Source: Pelecanus crispus
Taxonomy: Eukaryota > Chordata > Aves > Pelecaniformes > Pelecanidae
NCBI RefSeq assembly: GCF_030463565.1
Contig: NC_134655.1
Coordinates: 6,708,372-6,772,371 of the forward strand
Length of the DNA stretch: 64,000 bases
Direction of reading: 5' to 3'
Part shown: piece by piece, positions 1 to 14,900 of the stretch
Layout of the letters: every line of letters starts with the position of its first letter
Position numbering within the stretch: position 1 is the stretch's first letter
Made by a program: the position numbers and the translations under genes
Notes under the pieces: generated by a model
What the model was told of the DNA's origin: nothing
The model's database searches: none
The model's input: only the letters and a program-made list of their open reading frames with translations

Positions 1-1225
1 CATTTAAAATACCTTTATACAAAAAATAACCTAGGATACTTAAGTATCATCAAGTAAAAAATTTTTTCAAGTCATTATTTTAATGCCCCAGGCACTGATT
101 GCATAAGAACACTAGATCAGCAATAAGCTATGTTATATTAATCTCTTTACATTACTAATGCAAATTGCCAACTTTGTGTTCTGCTTACTCAAAAAGCCAC
201 TTAATGTTTAGAATTCTTACAATACATCAGCAGTATAGAATTCTCATGCTGTTGTACCACTAATCAGGATTATGAGCATATCTTGTTTCAAATAGGTTTG
301 CCCTCAAAATTTTCTAAAATTTAAATTCAATTCCTATATATGCATGCTACTGGAAGTTAACATCACCTGACAAAATAGCTACACATAATGTTTAGTTACA
401 ATAACACAGTGCTTTGACTGAAATATATTTACCATCTTTCCTTTACTTTTGTTCACCCATATACAACTAAGTGTAATCAGTTTTAATGTTTCAGATTAAG
501 GTTTAATGCCTCACCTAACCTATATGAAAAACCTCGCACTGTTTTGGTCGTGCTCTGTTGCATAGGTGGCAAAACATAGGTTACTAATAAATCAATTGAT
601 CTGAAGAAGTGACTACAATAATCCTACTGAATGAAACACACTTATCAGATCTGTCTTGGAAGACTCAAATGTAAATCATCAAAGGGGTTACAAGTTTCCA
701 AGATTTTTTTCTTCCCCCTGTTTCAGCACTGACTGCTGTTTTCTTGTGGACATCATATTAAGAAGAGTTTATATATTAATAAAACATTCTATTTGGAGTA
801 AGTCTCCTATCGCCTCCACAACAAGTGTACTAGGGGCCATTAATATGTATAACCGATCCTGCACAATTTCATAAACTCGGAAGGTGAGACTAATATTCCA
901 TGCAGAGGATGCTTTCTTGGCATCAGACTGACTTGGTCTTGAAACAATATAAACCAAGTTTTAGCAAAAGTTAGGGAAAGAGGTAATAACATTCAATTTA
1001 ATTGTTAGACAAGAACATTTTTATCTGAGTGTAAATTAGGTCTGGCGGTTGTTCAGCTTGACCTCCACTTACTATAATCTTGCCCTAGGGTATGAAAATC
1101 CTAGATCATTAAATGCTATGAATTTAGTCTTGCAAGCAACCTAAAATGAACCTGCAATAAGAGCCACGGTTTTCAATTGCTGTTAAGAGTTGAAGAGACA
1201 ATAGTGGTAATAGGCAACACCATGT

Positions 1226-1342
1226 CAAGTTGGGCTTTTTGTTTAGTTGTTAGTTTTGGGGTTGTTCTGTTGGTTTTTGTGTTTTTTGGGGTGGTTTTGG
1301 TTTTTTGGGGTTTTTTTTTGTTTGTTTTTTGGTTTTTTTAAA
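1226..1342 (+). repeat. G/T-rich low-complexity tract ending in poly(T)
   Basis: About 115 bp almost free of A and C on the plus strand, with TTTTGGGG, GGTTTTTTGG and a final T-rich run. Confidence 0.85.
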
Positions 1343-4300
1343 CACAACTACTATCTCTACCCTTAGCATATTATTTTTAATTTCAGGGTGTTTTTGCAAT
1401 TAAGGGAAAGTAATTACCCTTTAAATTCAGAGGTCAAGAGAAAAACAAACCACCATTTTTTAATATACATATTGTTCAGTTTTCTCAGAAAAGATGGGTT
1501 AAGATAAAGCTGCCCATTTCTTTCAGTTATGAGAAACATTTTTAAATGCCAGCTTTCCTACAATTCTCTAGACAGTCAACAGACATTTTAGGAACTGCTA
1601 CCAATTCATTACTGTGAAACAGATGCCTGCCAAAAAAATTAATTACAGAACATAAATTTTATTACTATGTGAATTAACTTAAGACTTTATATGCTAAGCA
1701 TAAAAACTACTCTAGAACCACAGAATCTGGTATAATACACAGCCCACTAAGAAAACAAGGCAGAAGAAAAAAAACCCAGAAAGGTATGTAAGCACTTCTT
1801 GCAGCTGATCATAGCAAAATACACTTGCTAGGCCACAACTAGTAAAATTCCTCTTCCGCAAGTCTTAGCTGCAGGGAAGGAACAAAGGTAAGAACAGTAA
1901 CCAGCAGAAAAGGAGCCAGACAGCAACACAGAACCTTTAAAAAGGTCAGAGAAGACTGATGATGGACCACAGAACAAGCGGTAATTAGCTACTTGTGAAC
2001 TTCACTTACATGGAAAGGGAAGGTCTAAGAACATAGCTAGAGCACTGAAGAACTAAAGCACAAGAATGGCAAAGTCACGGCTGTTTCAACAGCAAAATAA
2101 AATGACAAAACACAAACACCATCTGAGAAATTAAAACAGCTTTGACAAGAACCTGACATATCACTCGATTTACAGAACTCTTGCACAGGTCTCCCAGGGA
2201 ATTAGCTCCAGTTAAGATCCATGTGTATTAATAAAAATAAGAAAGCATAGTAAATGTTAAAAATTAGATACCAAGTCTTAGCACTGAATTTACACACAGT
2301 GAACACATACTACCAGCGACGAGCTCTAGAGACGCTTTTTCACCCTTGTAGTAGTGATACAGAGAAATAGAAAGTACTCCACCAAAATTGTTCACACAGC
2401 TTTCTCACAGATAAACGCATAAAACTCTTAACACCTAGGACATACTTAAGGAAATAATTCTGGCATTTTACGCTGACTACAAAAAAAGCCAATCCACAAA
2501 GGACACCTTACCATTTTAGGACTAACAGAATGTCATCAGGTTTGTCTGTAGCATATACAAATACTAATCCCATCTTCCCAAGCAAAATAATTGTATGCCA
2601 TTCTCTATCAGATCATATAGTGATGTTATTAACTGTATGATGATTACAGACTACAAGTAACATTCTACAGTAACGACAGTTTAATCATTCTTTACATTAC
2701 AGTATTTTGATACTTAATTCTGTATTACAGCCCAACTGAGTATACACATTTTAGATTTGCAATCACAGTTAGTCCCCTCGAACCCCCCCAAAAGAACACA
2801 TTAGGGAGAAAAATAAAGTTGTTTTGACTCTGATAAGTGAAAAAGTATACAGTATAAATTGAGAATTTTAATGATATCAACATAGCTTCACCTGACTTCC
2901 CCAAGAATCAATTTCCTTAGGTTTAAACAGCAGGGAAAATACCATTTTGCAGAGAAAAAGACAATTGTCCAGCATTATTTCCAGAAGCAGATACCAAAAT
3001 ACTTTCACTTCCTCCAATAACCCTGGAGAAAGTGAAGTACTCATCAAACAATTCACTTTACATATGAGGTGCCTCCTTGGAGCAAGACAAGCAGCAATTT
3101 CCAGCTCAAGAAATCTCGAAGTATTTGCTGGATTGCGGTATTTACATCCCTCAAGCACTAGCATAAAATGATGCCATTAAATGGTTCCCCTTTACCAAAA
3201 CAATATTCTCATTCAAAATGGAAGCTACTATTTGTCGAGAGAGAGAAGACAAAGAAGTGCCCTGGCTGCCTATTTAAACCAAATCTCTCACCAATTAACA
3301 CATCAAGGTTCATGTACTATGACAATTCCCTATCCTGAAACAAAAAGAAAAAAATTTAAGTTTTGATACTTACCATTCCCAAAATTTACATTAAAATAAC
3401 AGACTAAACAAATATTCTTTATTATTATTTATAAACAAATCACAATCTCATTTTACATAAGCAGCAATAGTTTAAAACATGCCCATCTCCAGCCCAGCAG
3501 TAGAATGTAAATGAAGTATGACAATATGGGTATATGCTGCAAGTAACAGCAAAAACAAACAAATAAGAAAGATATAAACCATTGGGGTTGAAATACCATT
3601 TGATGTTCTCATATATCACACAGCCTCTAATGTGACGTGCTACTTGTCAACAGTTCTCATCTAGGCAACATGAAGGCAAAACCCAAAAATTTTGGACTGA
3701 TTTTTCAGTTTTCTGGTGCACACAAGACTGAAGGAGGGAGAAACAATATAAAGCACCGATCTTAAATATTTTTTTAAAGAGACTGACTGATCACTAGGAA
3801 AAAAGGAAGGAACTTTTATCTTCCCTAGGAAAATGAAGAAAAAACATTTTGTAGAAAAATTCATTTTGCAAAAATCTATCAACATTTCTGTCAGCAAGAT
3901 TAACAACTAGACAGAATTTATACTGGAATGACAAGTACAAGGAAAAAAAAACACTAAGCATGAAAGAAGTCAACAAAAACTAAACACACTAGAAAGAGAC
4001 CCTTAATAATGAGCAGAATAGAAATCACAAATGAGAAGGGAAACACTATGTAGTGACCATGTTTAAATATGCAGTACTAATGGCTGATAATCATATTCTG
4101 TAAGCAGCAGGAACAGAGGTGTGATGTCGCAAATGCAATAAATCCCCAAGGAAACAATATGTCTTCAAGATGTTCTCTAGAAACTGCTTATGTTTGATTA
4201 AAGCAGCATCAATAACGCAGCTATGCACAGGCAGGTAACCACCATCCCACACTGCTAGCGAGAGGGGGAAAAAAGTGAAAGACCACACGACTTGCATTAA

Positions 4301-7300
4301 CCTTCGCAGTTAGAAGCCAACAAAAATCAAACCAGCAATCCTGCAGCATTCTAGTCTCCTCAGTCAGATGAAAGAAGGGATGCACGTGTATTTTGTCATG
4401 AGTGAAGAGACCTTAATATTAAAAATGTTTGTTAAGCTGCAATTAGCAACACCCCCCACCTTTCACAGGAAATACTAGCATTGGAGTATTTTTAATACAG
4501 ACATAAAATCACTCACGAAGAGCAGTATTTTAAGAAAGACTGAATATTATAATTTTATATATTAATTTCCAGTCATTTAAAACAAACCTTTCACAAACTT
4601 TTATACATAAGAAAATTTTTAACATTGGATACAGGTTACCTGTTTTCCAATAAACCAGCTTGAAACCAGAAAGAATAATGAACACCCACAACCCAAAGCC
4701 CAAAGAAAACTGCAGGGCTGGAATAAAAAGCATTCATCTTCCTGGTCTTCCCCCAGCCATTTTATAGTAGACAAAATTTCTGCTGTGTCCGCTCCAATGC
4801 TGCCTGTACTTTCGTATGTGGGGAGAAAAAAAAAGGGCAATGCATTGTAACAGATGATATCTAGTTCTCAAAACCTTCTTGAGTATTAATATACAGACAG
4901 CACTCACACGTGCATCTCTAACAATTAATCCATCCACCCCCGTAGCACAGGCTCCCTACATCCTTTATGATCCCTTACTGATCAGAAGGAAATCACAAGC
5001 TATGCATTTTTACAAAATTTTTTAAATCTCACTTTAACCTGTGACAAGTACTTGGAACTTCTGGAAGGCTTCTGCAATTCTTCTCTAATGAACTAAAAAT
5101 CCTACAAGCACATGGAGTATGAGCAGCCAAAGCACAAATCTAGGCAGTAACTCACCAGCTGATTTATCAATGGTTAGTAAGAAAAGCTCTGTCATGGTTC
5201 TAATGCTACAAGCAAAATGACGTTCAGTGAAATCCACTTGCAGAATGTGTATATATTGAAAAATGTTGTCTACTACAAATATTTGCAAACGTGTAGCCAT
5301 TATTCATTAAAAAGACAGCCTTTTAACTATACCAAACTTATTCCTTAAAACAGGCTGTTAACCTAACAGTTACTGTTCAGGCAAGGCAAGCTTTGTATTG
5401 TTCCCTGAAAAAGCCATGGTGTTCTCAACCAGTGGTGTAAGACAAGAATTTTTTTTTTTTTTTTTAAATATAAGCCTCTAAAGTTGCTAAGAATACTGTG
5501 GAATCCCAAACATTTTTCTAGAGGCTACCTACTTGAATCTCACATGCTTTAGTCATGTGAAAAAACATTAAGAACCCAAATATATACAATTTTTTCCCCC
5601 ACAATAGGACACTAGTGTAGTTTCCAGAAAAATGCCAGAACAAGTGCTACTGACAAGAAATTAGAGGATTTCTTAGAGGGATACGAGTTTTAAAGTAGAC
5701 CTTTAAGCTAGGTATATTGTACACAGAAATGCAAACAGCTAAATACGGTTGGCCAAAGCATAAGGAACTGGATGACCATCCACTACAGTCAACCTACCAA
5801 GGTGGTTTTGGCTACTCTAAAGAACAACTAAAACATTATAGCACATCCCAGTTTGAGGCTTCCTTCACTAAAACTACATAAACCAAACAGCAAGATCACC
5901 GACACAGACTCTTTTAAAATTCCTCCACTAGCTTTGCCTGAGTGCAGGAGCTACAACGCTCAGCCAACTTAACCCTAACAAACCCCTCTTCCCTGAAAAA
6001 CTCAGCAACACAACTGCTCACCAACTGATCTGTGGCCTTCAACAACCATTTTTCCAAGCTTGTGTTTTCACAGCACAGTTTATGTAGCACACATTATTGC
6101 ATGTCCAAGTTAGATTAGAAGCAGTATGCATTAAAAAGAAGAATTATTGTTAACAGAAAATTTCTTAAACACATTTATCAAGAGTACAATACTGTACTTC
6201 TCACTTGAAGTAATTAATCATTTCAATTAAAGTTGACTGGTCTAATGTGGAAACCTTTTCTGAGACAGCAAAAAAATGGTTGTTTTTTATCCTCTCCATC
6301 AATACATACAAGAGAACTGCTTCATGAACTTGAATTTATGAGGAAGTTTATTTTGGGCCTCCACATTTCTACGGGTAGGGAAATCTATAGAAGTTTAACA
6401 AGGTATTTCAAAAACAAGGGGAAAAAAAGCCTTTGTAATACTGCACAGAACTGCACATCTAACCAAATAATAGTGAGTGACAGAAAAACAGGGAAAAAAT
6501 TTTATTTCTCCCTTTCCAGCCTTTTCCCCTAACTGGTACTAAATGATCAAGTCTACTTCCATAGATATGAACAGGTCCCTAAAAACCAGTGTGTCCCCTA
6601 GGCTTTCTTCAGTTCAGCAGGTTTTTTCTAAAAGGTCCTGATGGAGTTTCCTATGCCTTGTCAGTGGTAGTTGTTAATGTGGACCCATTAGTCTACATCT
6701 CCACTAATGACACTCCCCTGTTTCTACTTGTTACGCTGAAGACCATTTACCTCACAAGAAGAATTAGCAAACATCAATGCAAGAAAAAAAAAATTAATGC
6801 AAGTAAATAGGGCAGCACTACCATGTCATCTTTCAGAGAATTCTGAAATACAGGGGAGTTAACAGTCTTAAAAGACAGATGCTATTCATAAATCTAAATA
6901 TGTGGGGGAAGGAATGAGGGAGAAGGAGGAAACAAATGAATTCGGCAAAGATAAATAATTACTTCAGGAAGGTAACTGCTGCCAAATTAGAATAACAAGA
7001 TTAATATTCAGCCATTATGAAATGGACAGTATTTACCTACCATATAATTTAGTCTTTATTAAGCAAAATTAGTAGTACTGACTCTTTTGCAATATCTTGT
7101 GTCTTTATTTTAATTAAGACTCTCAATGAAGAGATATTTAGTATTCTAGTAATAATTCACAGTTATTAGAAACTTCAACAATTCCATCTTGTACCCCATA
7201 AAGCAATACAGGTAGATAACGCACACCAACAGGCATACTCACCTACACTGTCATCACACCCAGTTCACATGAACAGCGCTCAGGGGAAGAATGACCCAGT

Positions 7301-10300
7301 CTGTTCTAAGTAACTGTACGGCATTTTCAGAATAAATAACCGTCTTATTCCAAAATTAAGTCACCAGAGGAAGAGTCTAAGCACAGGAATATCTAATTTA
7401 CAGGGCAGTCAAAAACTGCAGCGTACTACTTAAGTCACACCATCTTCCAGGTTTCTGCAAAACCATCTGCCTTCTGTGCCAACAGGACGCAGAAGTACAC
7501 TGCAAGAGTCCTTTGACAGCGATACCACAATTGTTAATACTTGGACATAGTACCAGATCACCCAGTCATGAAAACTTGACTTATATTAGACTGAGGCACA
7601 CAACTACATTTCCGATAATTTTGCACAAGCCAATAATGCCAGATCTGTCCCGGACAAAAGATACGCAATTCATCATTAAACCTGTTTTGAGAATTATAGG
7701 TTGATTTTACAAACAGGCAGAATAAGTTAGCACCTTCCTAACATGTCACTGTGGCATTTTTGATTCATTGACACTGAAGAGTGCTGCCAGGCCTTTTTCA
7801 CAAAGAATGGGTACCAAAATATGATCGATTTGTAAATTATAAACATTAACTAACTGAAGCAATACTAAAACCAGTATTACAGACAACGAAAGCCCTTACT
7901 TTACCAAGCACCGGTTGAATTTAGTGCTTTCTTTAAAAGAACACCTATACTGGGGGCAGGCAAGCATGGAGGAAAAGGGGGAGGGCAGAGAAGAAATGCA
8001 AAAGAAGGTATGGAGCACATAGCTTCAAACATCACTGTTACTCTAAATATTAAAGTGAAAATACAATGGTATTTGCAAAAGAAAACAAACCCTACCTTAC
8101 AGAGCAGGACAAAGTATCTCCAAGAGTAAAGATAAATACATTATTTGTCCAGTAAAACCAACAGAGACTACAACAAACCAAAATACTGTAGTATATACCC
8201 AAGAGCAATGCAAAATAGTATTTCCAAACATGTTACCAAATACCTTCTACTACATTTTCCTTAACGACATTCCTTACTGCCTTAAGTTTGCGTTTCCTTC
8301 AATGCTGATTTATCATTATACTATATCATTAAAATATTCTAAAGACTTTTCTTACCATTTCTGATAATTCTACTTCTTGGTAATTTATATTTCTCTCAAA
8401 CTAAACAACTCATTTTCCTCTCCTTTTTGATCTCATCTCATGTATATCCATACAAAGACATTCCTTAGCATTGCTTTCCTCAAGATTTGAGGATCTAGTA
8501 GCAACACTGGTGAAATATATTTTTCAACTTTTTTTTTCCATGCCAATAATGGTTTTTTGCTTATTGCTTATTATCATAAAATTATATTAACTGTTCTGAT
8601 TTGCTATATTGCTTCTGAACATGACAACTGCAAGAGTTAGTTTTGCATGATGTCCAAAATAGCAGTATTTTTACAGCGGTATGCAGCTTATACTGTTTGA
8701 CATGCCTAACTGATTAATTCCATCATGTACGTGTTCCCTGAATAAACTGCAGAATCTTCCTGCATTTTATTTGGAGTACAATCTATTCCCAGATTAGTGG
8801 CTCCGGAGAACCACTTAAATAGAAGTAACAATATGGTAAAATTTTAGCAGTCTGAGAACACAGATACCCCAGATTTCTAACACTCCAGACTATGTTCTAC
8901 TACACTGTGACACACAAGTCCCAGTGTACAACCTGCCACACATACCCTTCAACTCTAAATGTCATTAAGTCTTTTGTGCAGAAACTACCAAATGCTAAAA
9001 ATTAAGTATATGTTTAAAACCATCATGCTCTCTAGCAGTTAAAGGTTTTACAGCTATTACTGAAAACTTAGAATATAAAATGCTTTACACATGCATTATA
9101 TAAAATCCATTTTTAAACCTTAAGCACTTCCACTAGCTCCACTTACTTCCCTATTTTGCAATCTTTGCCTTTTATATGCCTTCTCAAATTGTCATTCACC
9201 TTCAGAAAAGGAAAGCTGTTCAATGGCAACAACTTGGCCAAGTACTAGTAATTTCAAAATTTTTTCCAGTATTCCTTTCAATTATCAACTAAGAGCACAT
9301 TTTATACCAATTTGAACAGATTGCATTAACTGTATCTATTCCTCTTTTTAACTAAATAATGAATGATTACAATATCCGTAGCAGTTTGATAATACAATAA
9401 AATAGATGGGTTGCTGCTCGTGAAAGGAACAGTCCCACTGCCCCCTTCTCCCTGCATTTACTTCTGGCCATTATCTCATAATCAAGGGCACTTGTCAGAC
9501 CCTTTGTTGAGCAACAATCTATTAATTTCTTTTTGAACAAATTAGCTTTCCAACAGTTTAGTAAGTCGAGCTGGCTCGACAAGAGAGTCCTGTGGCTGGT
9601 GCAAGAAAACAGCTCTTTTCAAAATCAGTGAGACACTACAGCAGACATGATTGACTGTCAAATTATGCCAAAGGAAAAAAGAGATGTCCGTATTGTTACC
9701 TGCTTTAAAAGTTGCCATACACTGCTCCAAATCTAGCTTAAGTCTCTCTGGCTATAGCACTATGACACATACTTAGTGCAGCACCCAAGTGCCAGTACCA
9801 CGCGTTATCTAGCCAGCTATGAAACATAAAAGCCTGGCCCCAACATGCTGTTTTTCCAACAATAACAAAAATTCATAACTCACTTTGTTTTGTGGTGTCT
9901 GAATAGATGTTCTGACAAGCCAATAGTTGATCACTTTTGCCTAAACCCTACATAAAATGGCAATGAAAGCAGCAGAGACGCAACAAAAATCAAAGACATT
10001 ACACACCTGCTGAACAAAGAACCACTAGCTCATTTGACCAAGTACAGCCAAGAGCGGTCTCATTTAGGTTCTATAACCCATTACTATTATGAAGTTTCTT
10101 CAGCATATCAGACACGATTAGAATCTGCCATTACTCTATACAGGACGAGCTTTGTTCAGTCACAGATAGCACTCACCACTAAGTAGTTTAATACTGTTAG
10201 AGTCCGTAATGAGAACTAGTTCTATTTCTAATGATTTTCTTCATTGATCTGTGTAGCTTCTAAAAATCATGCTGTTACCAGAAAACAAACAAAAATTTTT

Positions 10301-11886
10301 ACTGTGTTCATACCCAAGTTGTTTTGACTAACATTTTGTCAGATGATAATCAAGTAGAAATACAGTTTTATTCCATTTTAACTAAGATCGGAAGAATTCT
10401 TAGAACAGTGCTAGGCCTACATATGGGACGCTTACGCTATTAATTTTTGTACACCACCACTTTTCTTAAAAAGCTAGCTACATTTTAGACACTTAGTGAA
10501 GGTCAAAAGTCCCAGAGCCATTCAATTTTTAAAGCTACTGAACTTTACAACAAACAAACAAAAAACCCTCATTAACTAAAACCCATCAGCAAATTAATAC
10601 ATAACAACCAATTTAAAATTGGTCAACTGTTTGGTCAAAGACAAAACGTTAACAGTTAGTAAAAGATTAGACCTTCTTCTATAGACTTTTTCTCTCTGAA
10701 GTTCAGAGTCAGCTTTTAACATGTTACAAGTTACAATTCAAGCTTGCTTACAGACTAATAGAATTTTGTTCTCAAAATTCTGCAAACTATATGTTCCCAG
10801 AGACTATACATTACTGTCAGACTGACTTTTTTACATTAATTTAGGAAAGTTCTCTTTGAACTCTCTGCTAAAAGTTTAAGACCAATACGCCCTATCCACC
10901 ACTTCATTTTCCTTAGTGTTCTGTAAGAGTCTCCAAGATGCAACCCAACGCCACAGAAAGTATCCAGGCCAGTCCTGGTGCAGAAAACAGTAGAGCTCTT
11001 TTAGCACAGTACCCCACCTATACTAAGATAGCCCTGATCTCAGTATTTCTTCCTATTAGTCCACACTGTTTCTAGCATGCAATTCACTGTACAGACCTGT
11101 TCTTTCAAATTTTCATGTTTAACTCCCTAAGGAAAAGTTGGAATGACAAAATCTTGAAGCTTAAGTCAGAACTGCTGAAGCCTCTCTTTAAAAGGATGCT
11201 TAACATGAAAACATAGCAAATCCAATTTGCAAAGACACATCCATGAATTCATGCATATTACTGTTGCAAACTACCTGAAGAAAAAAATATTGTAAAATCT
11301 CTTCAAAACAAAAACAAGCAGTAGAAAATCTGGGTAATACAAGCCAAAACGTACAACTACGTAACCTTCTGTAAAAACTGCCACTCAGAAGGGGCATTCT
11401 TAGGAATTGTGTTTGTTTTAAATCCATACGCTGATTTTTCAGACACTGCTGGAGCAAAATACTTCCGTACAACACACTAGTCATTTACAGCTGATCAACA
11501 GCATACGCAAGAACCAACATAACAGTCATTTTCAGAGTATGGGATCCTAACAAAAATGTACACAGCTACTTTGGTTTTGGTGTTGCAAGAACCCTACTGT
11601 AATCAAAACACTAACAGCTTAATGAATTTGTCATACCAGTTATATTTAATAAATATCAGTTAACTGAAAACTACCATTTATAGTGCCAGAACACAGATAG
11701 GGAAAACTTTTTAGTACAGGTATACAGTAAGTAATTAAAATAATTTTCAGCCTAAGACTACATTTTAAGATGAATGACAGTTCTTAAGAAGCAAGTTCAG
11801 AATGAACATTATTCTCACAGCATTACTTGTTATGAATATGCTATGGCTCCCCAGACTGGAAAGAAATAAACCTTAATATAGCAGGG

Positions 11887-11910
11887 AAAAAAAAAAAAAA
11901 AAAAAAAAAA
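11887..11910 (+). repeat. A24 homopolymer
   Basis: Uninterrupted run of 24 A. No retroposed sequence was recognised immediately before it. Confidence 0.9.
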
Positions 11911-14900
11911 CCACGAGCACAGAAAAGCTTGAAATACCACACACAAAACGAACGAAATGCCATTCTTTCCAGCAGTCAGCATCCTACAACGCATGGACCT
12001 CCTGAAGAGTAGTACTATACTCTATTCATAACTTTTTTCTACACCACACTAAGCCAGAAGGGTAGAGTGACAAAAATGGTATGTTAATAAGATGATAAAG
12101 ATTATTCTTAACTACACTAGTTACAGCATTTTGTTCTTTTGACATCAAAAAAAGTAGGGGTCATAACTGGCTGTTAGTGATTTATACTGACAGAAATTGG
12201 GCTCAAATGTTAAATAAAGATTAGTTAATATTTGCAGAAGACTTTGAACATACAAAATGCTATGTAAGTAGCAAGTATTAAGTCTTCCCACACACTCATT
12301 TTGGCATGCCTCCAAGCAGGGAAGTCCCACAGAAACATTTGAACAGCAGTAAGGAGAAACAGCTCAGGCAATCGCAGCTATATTCACAACAGTCCTTCTA
12401 AGGAGCACCTGCAAAACTGGGGAGAGCCAATGCCCACTAGCTGTGCTCACTGCCTTCTACAAATTCAACACCAAAAAAGTAACTCCTGTTCATGGCTTAT
12501 ATAAATAGATACTGAACAACCTGAATCTCTATAATCCTCTGTCCAACCTAAAACGATCTACTAAACTTCAAAAATTTTGTACATGTGGCTTTCCCATTGT
12601 CTAGTATTTCTGACCAGGCTACAACTTCACAAAACAAAATCACAGCCTACAGTGTAGCTGTCAGTTTGATTATTCACATAGAAGCTTATTTTCAGCAAAT
12701 CATAGCTTCCGCCTAAAGCAGACTAGTTTCCCCAGATCCAAATCCTAAAATGGTGAGGAATCAAGCAATGAATCACTATACAATAGTTTCTGATCGATCA
12801 ACAGTAAAGCTCTTCCCGAACACCTAAAGAGAGCCAGCATCTTCTTAGCTAGTTGAAAAAAATCAGAGGATTCCACATTGTTAAAAAAAACCAAACACAC
12901 ACACACTCCCCAAATTTTGTTTCAGGAGCGGAAGAAAACAAAATGCTCTGAACTGAGCGTAAAGTGAGGTAAAGAGGAGAGGCAGGCAACGTGTTCAGGC
13001 ATTATTTGGTCCATTTATCAGTATCTCTGAAGGACAATATTAATATTTTATGAGATTAAAAAAAGGGCACGTCTGGTTTAATTATCAGGTACTCCTGGAG
13101 GTGAGACCTGTAGCCTCAGCGTGCCCCCAGAAAAACTCAGAAGCTAGGAGAGAAGCGAGTTGGGAAGGATGGGACTTCAGATCATGGCATAGGATGGTCC
13201 ACATTCCGTAAAAAGGCCGAAGACAGACCTCACGTCTAGAACTGGCACTGCAGCTTCCATAAACCACGGAAAACTCAAGAGTGCAAAGGCTCATAATAAG
13301 ATCTAACCACAACAGGCTGGTAAGCATCCAACTGAAGGAGGAGGTCTAGCAGGGTTTTGACAACAGCATCTGATTAACCATGCTAAGGCTGGAAGAAAAT
13401 CTTGAGGGGAGGAAACACTTCTATAACTATTCCTAAATCTTCTCTTCCCCCTTCCGTCTCATTCCAAGTAACACCTGCACAACTTCTAACCCACACCTAG
13501 ACTGAAACCAAAGAAAAATGTACATGATCTTCCTGCTTGCATAAATTAATGTAAATCATCAGCAGTCCTGAACTTCCTTGCAGAGCTCTAATCGATCTAT
13601 GACAGACTATATAACATTTTGGGGGGGGGAGAAGTTAAAACAGAGATCACTAGAAAGATCAGAGGATTACTTTTGGAGCTGGAGGCATATCGCCCAAATG
13701 TTTTTTAAGAGTAAGATCAAGTAGAAAAGTAGCAGATGACAGCAGGAGTAAAGTTTCATTCTCCTGGTCTCACAGTTAAGGAAAACATTGCCACTACTGC
13801 TGGGCCAGGCAACTGAGATGACACTTCAACTACTGAAAGGGCCAGTCCCCCTCAATTCTGTATTGTCACTGCCCAAAAGCTCCTGTATCCTCTTCCATGC
13901 GGGAGGAACACCTGTTTGACTCCACAGAGATTTAACCCACAGAAAACTACTACTCTTCACAGTTTAGCTTCTTCAACCAGTTCACCTATGGGGCTCAAAT
14001 GGGCAGAAAACACAGGCACAAGGCAAACAACAGAAACGTGCAGTCAGGACACAGAGCCAGGACCACCCTGTTAGCGGCAGCCACTGAACTGGCCTAGTTA
14101 CGTGGTGAAGGCACACCTTCAGTAGCTGGAGGAGACCAAGTATGGAAGGAAGAAGACTCTGAAAGAGGGAGGAAAACTCTGCATGTGGAATTACATTCAG
14201 AAATTACTTCCAGTTACGTAACTGCCCAATTCTGTTCTTTCACATCAGTTAAGTAACTACTCCCTCTTGATTTCTCTCTTCCAGATCCCTCCACAAAAGG
14301 CTTTAATGATTACTTTTTCAATTCCTAACTTTATCACACATTTAAGACAAACATTTGCACCTTCCACAACAACAGGACAATTTATTCCAAGATTAAGATT
14401 TTACATAAAGTAGTTATTTATACTTTATGTAGCTAATAACTAAATGCCAACATATTCCACAACAGGAACAAAAAAGTGAAGGTGATGCAGCTGGACACAG
14501 AACATACTTTTCAAATGGTTCTAGTAAGCATCAACATATTCTTACATTTTCCTATCTTTCCCATCTTCCTTGGTATACTTTCCTTCATCCTGGTAATCCT
14601 ATTTCACCTTCTAGGATGCTTAATTCCTTGTATACTGCCAAATAGTCCTTCCTGTAGAAGAACTGAAAAACTTCAGTTAAGTTACTTAAATCCCCAAGCT
14701 ACCAAGAACATGGACTCAATCTTGCATCCAAAAGACCTGTTAGAATTTTTCCATGCTTCTCTTCACTGGAGATAGAGGAAGACTAAGCCCATTTGTAGGA
14801 TTATGAAAGAATGCATAAATCCTCTCTGTAAACAAAACTTCCCTAACCAGTTTTGAATGCAAGGTATGCTTCACACAGTTTATACCCTTTGGCACAGAAA

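Noticed and set aside
769-957. 62-codon minus-strand frame with protein-like composition near the window start
   Set aside because: No recognised family and no convincing donor; expected by chance in this length of DNA. It does not match the STAG2 N-terminus.
13085-13327. 80-codon minus-strand frame in a locally less AT-rich stretch
   Set aside because: No recognisable homology, no fitting splice sites, and no CR1 hallmark; left as unannotated intron.
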